Below are positions 30,562 to 37,536 of a stretch of DNA of 37,536 nucleotides, one piece after another. The translations under genes were made by a program, and so were the position numbers. Every line of letters begins with the position of its first letter. The stretch's first letter is position 1. Under the pieces are notes generated by a model. It worked only from the letters and a program-made list of their open reading frames with translations, was not told the DNA's origin and ran no database searches. This DNA is from Clostridia bacterium (GTDB taxonomy: Bacteria > Bacillota > Clostridia > UBA1212 > UBA1255): the NCBI GenBank assembly GCA_017935905.1, contig JAGBGO010000004.1, positions 1 through 37,536 on the forward strand, written 5' to 3'.

Positions 30562-31610
30562 TGCTGCTGTCCCTTCAAATACATTTCAATCATCTGCCCA
30601 AACAACCGGCCCAACTTAATTTTGGACTGGGAATCGTAGTGAGACGTGTCGTTATTCTCGTAAAGCGTAGTCAAACCGTTTGCAATGGTATCAATATAAT
30701 ACCGGTTGGTGCCTTGTTTTTGGAACGTTACCTTGGCATCGTTAATGGTCTTATAATATTTCCATTGCGGCACATTACTAATACCTGCATCAATAAAGGC
30801 GATGCCATTGGGTGCCGCATATTTCTTGTAAATCGGCAGCCAACGATTCACCATGTCCGTTTGATTTGCCAAATAATTCGGTGCGTGCTCCGCATACATA
30901 GCATCCGTCTCGCCTTGCATCCAGCAGAATGCAAAGATTTCCGGGTCTAAACCGGCATTTTTCAACATAGTAAGGCCAAGATTGGTTCTGCGTAAAATCT
31001 CTCCAAAATGATACTGTCCCGCCATGTAACAGCTAAAAATACCGGAACCGCTCCAGGCGCATTTAATCAAATAGAACTTCTCTCCGGGGAATGCTTTTGT
31101 TAAATACTCGGCCAGACCCACTTCCGGTCCAAATTGTACCGTGGTAGAGCCTTGCCCTAAAGTAACCGGTACAAATTTCTCCGCAATGTTGGTGGGGTCA
31201 CTGTTCTGGTGATCCACGTGATAATAAATCTGAATATTTTCGTAGCCGGCACGGTATTCTGCCAACTCTTTTGCAGAAGCGGTCTGCTCCAAATACTTAA
31301 TCTGCGCACGGCCCACCATATTGGACTGACCCATCATTAAAATCACGTGGGCTTTGCCCGGTGTCAGCATGCCCTCTTTAATCAAGGGCGCTTTGGTGGG
31401 GGCAATGGTAGGCGCTATCGTTGGGGATGCCGCGATCGTTTCAGTCGGTTCCTCCGTGGGTGCCACTGTCGGTTCTTTTGTAGGTTCTTTCGTGGGAATT
31501 TCCGTAATCTCATAGGTGGGCGCCGCCGTGTTCGTTTCGGTGGGCGCGCCGCAGCCTGCAAAGGAAACAGTCATCACCAACAATAATATTAAACATAAGG
31601 ATCTTCTCAT
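30558..31610 (-). CDS. SASA-type carbohydrate esterase lipoprotein
   Basis: This 350-residue protein starts with a lipoprotein signal (lipobox FAGC, Cys at about 20) and a Thr/Pro/Glu-rich stalk to about residue 80. The SASA esterase domain follows, with the catalytic Ser in ILMMGQSNMVGRAQ, AFCWMQGETDA, and His in NNDTSHYDSQSKIKLG. It should deacetylate polysaccharide at the outer face of the membrane. It matches the downstream cytosolic esterase across the whole domain. GAGGAGG lies upstream of the ATG and a promoter is at 31635-31663. Confidence 0.9.
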   Translation of the reverse strand: MRRSLCLILLLVMTVSFAGCGAPTETNTAAPTYEITEIPTKEPTKEPTVAPTEEPTETIAASPTIAPTIAPTKAPLIKEGMLTPGKAHVILMMGQSNMVGRAQIKYLEQTASAKELAEYRAGYENIQIYYHVDHQNSDPTNIAEKFVPVTLGQGSTTVQFGPEVGLAEYLTKAFPGEKFYLIKCAWSGSGIFSCYMAGQYHFGEILRRTNLGLTMLKNAGLDPEIFAFCWMQGETDAMYAEHAPNYLANQTDMVNRWLPIYKKYAAPNGIAFIDAGISNVPQWKYYKTINDAKVTFQKQGTNRYYIDTIANGLTTLYENNDTSHYDSQSKIKLGRLFGQMIEMYLKGQQQ

Positions 31611-31634
31611 AATCTCATCCTCCTCGTAGATTGT

Positions 31635-31663
31635 ATTTTAACAAATTTAAACGACTTTTACAA
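31635..31663 (-). promoter_or_regulatory. Promoter of the esterase pair
   Basis: On the minus strand TTGTAA (31658-31663), 17-base spacer, TAAAAT (31635-31640). No 21-base AraC-type half-site was seen here. Confidence 0.65.
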
Positions 31664-31691
31664 TCCTGACGTTTGTGATTGCGCTACAAAC

Positions 31692-31721
31692 ATCCCCCCG
31701 TTTTTGGTAAAACAGGGGGAT
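31692..31721 (-). terminator. Probable terminator of the two-domain surface protein gene
   Basis: ATCCCCCCGTTTT and AAAACAGGGGGAT form a stem with one mismatch and a TGGT loop, 17 bases after the TAA at 31739. The T-tract on the minus strand is weak. Confidence 0.55.
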
Positions 31722-31738
31722 AAAACAACAAATATTTA

Positions 31739-33232
31739 TTATTTACAAGCTTTCTTGCGGAAAACCACAACACCGACGCCCACGATCATCGCAAGCATCA
31801 CGCCGGCCATAATAGAAACGTCGCCGGTAGGTTTGTTGGGAACGCCGGGGGTCGGAGAAGCACTGCCCGGTGTAGCCGTAGGCGCTTGCGTAGCGGTAGG
31901 CGTAGGAGAAGGTGCTTCAAATACCAAATCAACGCCGTTGTACATACCCACATTCTTTACCCAGAAACCATTAGAGCCACCGGAAGGATATAAACCAACG
32001 TACTGAATCTCGCCCAGCTTCGGCAGCTTTCCGGCGCCCTCAGCAGGAATCGGCTGACCGTCTACGTAAACTTCCGTACCTTCGGCTGTTACCTCAATCT
32101 TAATATTGAACCATTCCTTCTGGGCGAAGTTTACTCCGGTCAAAATCGGTTGGTCGGTGAAGTTCTTCGTATAACCATACGCGGAACCCTTATGCTCTAC
32201 TACGTACACCGTTACCTTGCCGTCCGCATAGTTAAATTGCAAGTTAAACCAAGGGAAGCTGTTGTTAGCTCCGGTACCCAGTAAAATACCTGTTCCACCG
32301 TAAGCGGTGCTGCCGGTCTTCAGCAGAGGCTTTACGTCAGCAGAAATGGTAAAGCTATTCGTAGGAAGCGAATTTTTGGTATATACCCAACCATTGCTGT
32401 TGTTTACAATGGGCACGCGCATCATAGGAACCGTGCCGCCTTCCATGGTGTAAGTCGCCGCATCTACTTTCGTCAAATGGGCACTTGCCTGCGTCGCGGT
32501 AAACAAATCTGCCGGAAGTAATTTTGCAGACGTTGTTTTGTCTGTAATTTGGAAGTTTCGTGCGTCAAAACCATCGGTGCTTCCCTCGGGGTACAAACCA
32601 ACCCACTTGATTTCCGTAGAATCAGGAAGACGGGCATTGCGATCTTCCAAGAAGGTTTCGCCGTCTAAATAAACCGTGGAACCTTCCGTCGTCACTTCAA
32701 CCTTTAAATTAAACCATTCTTTCTCCTCAAAGTCCACGCCGGTTCGAATAACCGTATAATTTGGGTTGTCCATATAACCGTACGAGCCGCCTTTGTGTTC
32801 AAAACCGAAGAAGCTTACTGTTTGCTCCAAAGCAGAGAAATTAAAACGAATACAGTGCCACGGGAACCCGTTATTTGCGCCGGTACCTAATAAAAGGGCA
32901 GCACCGCCAAGTTTGCCGGCATTTCCGTATTCAATCGGTCGAATATCAACGCTAATGGTATAGCTGCTGTAAGTAATCTCGTCCTTGGTAGCAATCCAGT
33001 TCGTACCCTTTGCCGACTCCGGAACACGCATAATGTACTCTCCATCTGCGTAGCTGTAATCCGCCGCATTCGTAGATACGTTGGTAAAATAATCATCTGC
33101 TTTATCCGAGGATGTCAATGCATCCGCAGGAAGCAAATTGGTTGGCGGTGTAAAAGCAGCCGCAGACAAAGACGCGGACAGAAGCATTACGACAGCCAAC
33201 GACAAAATAGATACTTTTGTCAATTTTTTCAT
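31739..33232 (-). CDS. Surface protein with two LamG-like domains and an NKPTGD tail
   Basis: I start this 497-residue protein at the ATG at 33232, which has AAAGGAGG upstream; the frame extends 17 codons further without a site. Residues 1-28 are a signal peptide. Two diverged domains open with LLPADALTSSDKADDYF (about 34) and LLPADLFTATQASAHL (about 235). They share patterns such as LLGTGANN(G/S)FPW and EHKG(G/S)(S/A)YGY. A Thr/Pro/Ala linker, NKPTGD, a hydrophobic stretch and FRKKACK complete it, the same tail as the protein at 4125-5663. It probably binds glycans on the cell surface. The neighbouring SASA esterases suggest an acetylated substrate. The promoter is at 33272-33300. Confidence 0.85.
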   Translation of the reverse strand: MKKLTKVSILSLAVVMLLSASLSAAAFTPPTNLLPADALTSSDKADDYFTNVSTNAADYSYADGEYIMRVPESAKGTNWIATKDEITYSSYTISVDIRPIEYGNAGKLGGAALLLGTGANNGFPWHCIRFNFSALEQTVSFFGFEHKGGSYGYMDNPNYTVIRTGVDFEEKEWFNLKVEVTTEGSTVYLDGETFLEDRNARLPDSTEIKWVGLYPEGSTDGFDARNFQITDKTTSAKLLPADLFTATQASAHLTKVDAATYTMEGGTVPMMRVPIVNNSNGWVYTKNSLPTNSFTISADVKPLLKTGSTAYGGTGILLGTGANNSFPWFNLQFNYADGKVTVYVVEHKGSAYGYTKNFTDQPILTGVNFAQKEWFNIKIEVTAEGTEVYVDGQPIPAEGAGKLPKLGEIQYVGLYPSGGSNGFWVKNVGMYNGVDLVFEAPSPTPTATQAPTATPGSASPTPGVPNKPTGDVSIMAGVMLAMIVGVGVVVFRKKACK

Positions 33233-33271
33233 AATAAGGGTTCCTCCTTTTAACAAATAAAGTATGACATT

Positions 33272-33300
33272 ATTGTATCTCAATATGTATTTTGTGTAAA
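33272..33300 (-). promoter_or_regulatory. Promoter of the two-domain surface protein
   Basis: On the minus strand TTTACA (33295-33300), 17-base spacer, TACAAT (33272-33277). No AraC-type operator was seen. Confidence 0.65.
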
Positions 33301-33308
33301 CGAACTTC

Positions 33309-36300
33309 TTACCCCATCACGCCGCACAAATCTCCCAGGAATTCCAGGATTTCATCCAGAATCCGGCCTTGGGATTGGGTAAGATCAATAAAGAAAGCAA
33401 TCGATGCCGGGCTGCTCATGGCATTCAGGGACATTTTACGCCCGTATTTCTTGGTAAAATGCTGATAAGCCGCCTCGTTATCCCCGTCCATCTTCCGCAT
33501 AAACACAGCACCGGCCCCTAATATGAAGGAGAAACACTGGGGCTTCTGAATTACGGCGCTGAAGCCGCACCGCTCTGCCAAAGAACGGATTTGAGAGATT
33601 TTCAGCAGGTTCTGCACCGTTTCCGGCACGTCGCCGTAGCGGTCGATGAGTTCGTCGGTGACCTCCAAAGCGTCCTCTTCCGTCTCCACCCGAGCAATTT
33701 TTTGGTATAAATCAAAACGGGCCTCTTCATCTTCGATATAATCGCTGCTGATATAGGCGTTCACCTTAAATTCAATACTAATGGGTGGCTTCTGCGGCGC
33801 CATTTTACCCCCTTGCTCCTCCAGAACCACTTCGGAGAGAAGTCTGCAGTAGGTTTCATAGCCCACCACCGCCAACTGTCCGTGCTGCCGCTCGCCCAAA
33901 ACGCTGCCTGCACCCCGAATCTCCAAATCCCGCAGGGCAATTTTGAAGCCGGAGCCAAATTCCGTAAATTCTCGAATGGTACGCAAACGTTTTTCCGCCA
34001 CTTCCGAAAGAATTTTGTCCTTCTTGTACGTAATATAGGCGTACGCAAGCTTAGATGCCCGGCCCACACGGCCACGAATTTGATAAAGTTGGGCAAGCCC
34101 CATGCGGTCGCTGTCTTCCACAATAATCGTGTTCACGTTGGGCATATCCAGACCGGATTCGATAATCGTGGTACATAACAGCACGTCGTATTCCCCCTGG
34201 TAGAAAGCCTGCATAATGTCTTCCAGTTCCCGCTCGCCCATTTGACCGTGGGCCATGGCAATTCTGGCTTCCGGAACCAGGTTTCGAAGAGCAAGTAACT
34301 TCTCTCCCATGGTCTGCACCCGGTTATACAGGTAGAAAACCTGGCCTTTTCGCGCCATTTCACGGTAAATACCGTTGCGAATTAAGGCAGGATCCCATTC
34401 CGCCACGTAGGTTTGCACAGGAAGTCGGTCCTGAGGCGGATCTTCCAACACGGAAATATCCCGAATGCCGGACAAAGACATGTGAAGCGTTCTGGGAATG
34501 GGCGTTGCAGACAAAGACAGCATATCCACTTCCGGATGCTGCTGCTTGAAACGATCTTTATGAAGCACGCCGAAGCGCTGTTCTTCGTCAATAATGGCAA
34601 GACCTAAGTTCTTAAAGGTCACTTTGTCCTTAATTAAGGAGTGGGTGCCTACCAAAATGTCGATTTGACCGGCCGCCAGACGCTCCAGCACTTTCTTTCG
34701 CTGGGTTGCCGTGCGAAAACGGCATAAATAATCAATGGTAATGGGAAAATTCTTAAATCTTTCCACAAAATTCTTATAATGTTGCTGGGCGAGTACGGTG
34801 GTGGGCACCATAAATGCCACCTGTTTGCCGTCGCAAACCGCTTTGAAAGCAGCGCGAAGGGCAACTTCCGTCTTTCCGTAGCCTACGTCGCCGCAAAGCA
34901 GACGTTCCATGGGCTTTGGGGCTTCCATATCCCCTTTGATTTCTTCGCTGCACCTGAGTTGGTCTTCCGTCTCTTCATAGGGAAAAGCGTCTTCAAACTC
35001 TTGTTGCCATACGGTATCTTTGCCAAAAGCGTGGCCTTGAAGGCGAGATCTGCGGGCATAGAGTTCCACCAGCTCTTTTGCGTAGGTGCGCAGAGATTCT
35101 TTGACCTTCGCAGTGGTGCGATTCCACTCCGCACTGCCTAATTTATTTAATTTAGGGGATTCTCCCTCGTTTCCGATGTATTTTTGTACGCTGTCTAATT
35201 GGTGGGTGGGTACGAACAAAACGCCGTTATCCCGGTAAAGAATCTTAATATAATCCTTGCGAACGTTGTCGATTTCCACACTTTCAATGGCTTCAAAGCG
35301 GCCAATACCGTGGATTTCGTGGACTACCAAGTCCCCCGATTGAATATCGGCGAAACTGGTAATGGCTTTTCCTTTTAATTTCCGGCGCACACGGGCCCGC
35401 TCACGCTTAAACAAGGCTCCATCACTGACAAGGGCAAATTTTGTTTCCGGATAAACAAATCCCCCTTGCACGCCGCCAATTTGGAAGGAAATTTGTCCCG
35501 GTGCAATCCCCCGGTCCTGCAGAAGCTGCTCAAAACGCTTCTTTTTCCCCTCGGATTCCGCTAAAAACAGCACGGTATAATGATTCTCCACCCACTCTTC
35601 TACGGCAGTAAGGAGCATATCCGTGTTGCCGCCGGTAGGGTCTGTGCTGCGGCAGGTAAAAGCAACTTTTTGCTGGCATCCGGGAAGCAATCGGCAGCCC
35701 GTGTCAAATTCTTCCATTGCACCAATCGAATAGGCCCGCTTTTCGATGTGCGTAAAAACCTCTTGAGGGGACATTAAAAGATTGGCCGTTTTTGCCGGAA
35801 TGCCGGTGGATTCTTCAATGGTTTCACAAATCCGCAAGTGCTCATCCAGCCCCATTTGAAGGGTTTCTTCGCAAGCGTCGCCTTTTTGGACGAACACAAC
35901 CCCTTGCCCCGTATAGTCGAAAATGGTGTACTGATTACACAATATATAGGGTATATACCGATCGTACCCCGCAAATTTACACATCATCTTGATGCGTTCA
36001 ATATCCTGTCCCAGCCGCCGCGCCCGAGACGATCCTTTGGGTAAAAGGGAAAGTTCTTGTTTGAGGGCCACCCGCACCTGTGCCGCCTGATCTTCATCCC
36101 AAATATACGTCTCCCGATCCGGCAGAATGACCGCTTGGGACACGTCAAACACGGTGCGCTGTGTAATCACGTCGAATTGGCGGATGGAATCAATTTCATT
36201 GTCGAAAAACTCAATGCGGTAGGGCATCTTCGCTGTGGCCGGGTACACGTCCACAATATCCCCTCGCACAGAATACTGGCCGCTGCCGTCAATTTGGGGT

Positions 36301-36791
36301 ACCCGATCGTAGCCGATTTTGGTAAAATGGTCCGTAAGCTCCCCAATTTCTATAATTTGTCCGCTTGTCAGTACCATAGCAGACTGCCGGATTCGCTCCG
36401 GTGCCGGAAGCCACTGGGAAATGGCCGTAGGCGCCGTTACCAAAATGCGCCATTTTCCGGACAGCAGGCGGTAAAGGACTCCCATTCGTGCGTGGCTGCT
36501 CTCTGAACTTCTGGCTTCCACGTCGTAAAGCATATATTCTGCCGGTTTCAAGAGCAACACGTCGTCTTGATTCTCTGCGAAGAAGCAAAAATCTTGATAC
36601 GCCTTCTGGGCCGCTAATTCATTGGGGGCAATATACACGCAAGGACGCGTCTGTGTTTCACTGAAACAATGGACAAAATGGACGGATGGAGACTCCATCA
36701 GCCCGGTTAAGATACATCCTTGATTCTTTTGTGCTAAAATCCCGGCTGCCTCTCGGAATGCCGGCATTTCTTTCATAAAACGATCAATCAC
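33309..36791 (-). CDS. mfd: Transcription-repair coupling factor
   Basis: This 1160-residue protein (family about 1150) frees stalled RNA polymerase at lesions and recruits UvrA. The domains in order are a UvrB-like N-terminal part, a CarD-like polymerase-interacting domain (GDLVVHEIHGIGRFEAIE, about residue 485), a helicase core with Walker A LLCGDVGYGKTEVALR (about 630) and IIDEEQRFGV (about 735), and a C-terminal TRCF domain. I accept the GTG at 36791, with GGAG 7 bases upstream. It overlaps the TGA of pth in GTGA, so the two are coupled, the usual pth-mfd order of Firmicutes. Confidence 0.97.
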   Translation of the reverse strand: MIDRFMKEMPAFREAAGILAQKNQGCILTGLMESPSVHFVHCFSETQTRPCVYIAPNELAAQKAYQDFCFFAENQDDVLLLKPAEYMLYDVEARSSESSHARMGVLYRLLSGKWRILVTAPTAISQWLPAPERIRQSAMVLTSGQIIEIGELTDHFTKIGYDRVPQIDGSGQYSVRGDIVDVYPATAKMPYRIEFFDNEIDSIRQFDVITQRTVFDVSQAVILPDRETYIWDEDQAAQVRVALKQELSLLPKGSSRARRLGQDIERIKMMCKFAGYDRYIPYILCNQYTIFDYTGQGVVFVQKGDACEETLQMGLDEHLRICETIEESTGIPAKTANLLMSPQEVFTHIEKRAYSIGAMEEFDTGCRLLPGCQQKVAFTCRSTDPTGGNTDMLLTAVEEWVENHYTVLFLAESEGKKKRFEQLLQDRGIAPGQISFQIGGVQGGFVYPETKFALVSDGALFKRERARVRRKLKGKAITSFADIQSGDLVVHEIHGIGRFEAIESVEIDNVRKDYIKILYRDNGVLFVPTHQLDSVQKYIGNEGESPKLNKLGSAEWNRTTAKVKESLRTYAKELVELYARRSRLQGHAFGKDTVWQQEFEDAFPYEETEDQLRCSEEIKGDMEAPKPMERLLCGDVGYGKTEVALRAAFKAVCDGKQVAFMVPTTVLAQQHYKNFVERFKNFPITIDYLCRFRTATQRKKVLERLAAGQIDILVGTHSLIKDKVTFKNLGLAIIDEEQRFGVLHKDRFKQQHPEVDMLSLSATPIPRTLHMSLSGIRDISVLEDPPQDRLPVQTYVAEWDPALIRNGIYREMARKGQVFYLYNRVQTMGEKLLALRNLVPEARIAMAHGQMGERELEDIMQAFYQGEYDVLLCTTIIESGLDMPNVNTIIVEDSDRMGLAQLYQIRGRVGRASKLAYAYITYKKDKILSEVAEKRLRTIREFTEFGSGFKIALRDLEIRGAGSVLGERQHGQLAVVGYETYCRLLSEVVLEEQGGKMAPQKPPISIEFKVNAYISSDYIEDEEARFDLYQKIARVETEEDALEVTDELIDRYGDVPETVQNLLKISQIRSLAERCGFSAVIQKPQCFSFILGAGAVFMRKMDGDNEAAYQHFTKKYGRKMSLNAMSSPASIAFFIDLTQSQGRILDEILEFLGDLCGVMG

Positions 36792-37432
36792 GGTTTCTCC
36801 GTATTGGGCGCCTTGGGCGTCCCATTATAAAGATTCATGGTCTTTTCACAGCCATTTTCCACAATGCTGAGGGCAGCTTCCCCGGCTTTGAGGAAGGCTT
36901 CGTCCATAGTATTCCGCTCTTCCGGTGTAAAATGGCCTAAAACAAACTTAATCATATCATAATGCGCCGGTTTTGCTCCGATTCCGATGCGGATACGGGC
37001 AAACTCATCACTATTTGTGTATTGAAGCACGGATTTCATACCATTATGGGTACCGGCGCTGCCTTTTGGCCGCACGCGAATGGCGCCTAACGCCAAATCA
37101 CAGTCGTCGTACAGCACGATCAGGCGATTTTCTTGAATGCCGTACCAATGCATGGCTTCTGAAATACTTTCACCACTGTTATTCATATAGGTATGGGGCT
37201 TCAAAAGCACCAATTTCTTCCCTTTGTATGCAATTTCACGGTACACACCCTTAAATTTATGACGCCAGGAATCCGGCCCCAACGTTTGTTCCAAGGCTTC
37301 TATTCCCAGAAAACCGCAGTTGTGCCGGGTATTTTCGTACTCAGGACCAAAATTCCCCAGTCCGGCAATAAGCCAGATTTCCGGGGAATTCTTGTGGTTT
37401 TGATATTCTTTCTTCTTTCTTTCCCAAAACAT
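36788..37432 (-). CDS. pth: Peptidyl-tRNA hydrolase
   Basis: This 214-residue protein frees tRNA from stalled peptidyl-tRNA. LIAGLGNFGPEYENTRHNCGF (residues about 21-41) includes the conserved Asn and the catalytic His of the family; the usual GLGNPG reads GLGNFG. LLKPHTYMNNSGES and DDCDLALGAIRVRPKGSAGTHNGMKS are the other family motifs. The about 20-residue Lys-rich N-terminal extension before EIWLIAG is longer than usual, and only a weak AAGGAC lies upstream, so the true start is uncertain. It lies 15 bases after serS and overlaps mfd. Confidence 0.96.
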   Translation of the reverse strand: MFWERKKKEYQNHKNSPEIWLIAGLGNFGPEYENTRHNCGFLGIEALEQTLGPDSWRHKFKGVYREIAYKGKKLVLLKPHTYMNNSGESISEAMHWYGIQENRLIVLYDDCDLALGAIRVRPKGSAGTHNGMKSVLQYTNSDEFARIRIGIGAKPAHYDMIKFVLGHFTPEERNTMDEAFLKAGEAALSIVENGCEKTMNLYNGTPKAPNTEKP

Positions 37433-37447
37433 GTCTTATTTTCGTCC

Positions 37448-37536
37448 TTATTTGCCCAGAACGTCCATACCCATGTACTTTCTCAATGCTTCCGGAATTA
37501 CAACGGTGCCGTCTGCCTGTTGGAAATTCTCCAAAA
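37448..37536 (-). CDS. serS: Seryl-tRNA synthetase, C-terminal end (partial)
   Basis: The frame is open from the right edge to a TAA at 37448-37450. Its last residues, LENFQQADGTVVIPEALRKYMG, match the C-terminal motif of seryl-tRNA synthetase (ENYQ..DG...P..L..Y). The rest lies outside the window. Gene order serS-pth-mfd on one strand. Confidence 0.85.
   Translation of the reverse strand, partial: LENFQQADGTVVIPEALRKYMGMDVLGK

Overview
The window looks like a chromosomal segment of a carbohydrate-degrading anaerobic Firmicute of the Clostridia type, probably from an animal gut. This is inferred from strong AGGAGG-type ribosome binding sites, TTGACA/TATAAT promoters, surface proteins with C-terminal hydrophobic anchors, an intracellular GH95 fucosidase with a FucU mutarotase, and housekeeping genes (mfd, pth, serS end, a GTP-type PEP carboxykinase). 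No insertion sequence, CRISPR array, phage gene or rRNA was seen.

Layout. Positions 313-13617 form a minus-strand glycan/metabolite locus. In transcription order it encodes an ASRT-like small-molecule-binding protein, a creatinase-like M24 protein, a creatininase-family amidohydrolase, an AraC regulator, an EamA/DMT transporter, a TIM-barrel-like putative glycosidase, a cytosolic six-hairpin glycosidase, a two-domain surface protein, a membrane-anchored paralogue of the six-hairpin enzyme, and a one-domain surface protein with an in-frame amber codon in its signal peptide. A divergent AraC gene (13728-14606) faces this locus. At 14841-17361 a secreted three-domain protein is translationally coupled to a 42-residue acidic peptide. 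Divergently, 17584-21164 encodes FucU, an alpha/beta hydrolase and a GH95 fucosidase, converging on a lipoprotein. From 21681 to 26969 come a cluster of GCATCC hairpins, a PD-(D/E)XK-like protein, pckG, an asparaginase and ibrA, followed by the overlapping ibrB. A tRNA-Ser(UGA), a small Cys-containing peptide gene, a SurA/PrsA-like protein, a lipoprotein/cytosolic pair of SASA esterases and another two-domain surface protein follow. The right edge is mfd, pth and the 3' end of serS.

How the genes fit together. Surface proteins carrying one to three copies of a roughly 190-residue LamG/DUF1080-like domain probably bind glycans. Anchored hydrolases would cut them outside, and cytosolic paralogues plus the fucosidase would finish the work inside. 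The most striking regulatory signal is a shared promoter layout. Four minus-strand promoters (in front of 5663, 7802, 10270 and 17361) carry two 13-base direct-repeat half-sites whose starts are 21 bases apart, with the inner half-site ending exactly 21 bases before the -10 box. None has a good -35 box. This is the expected form of an AraC-family activator regulon.
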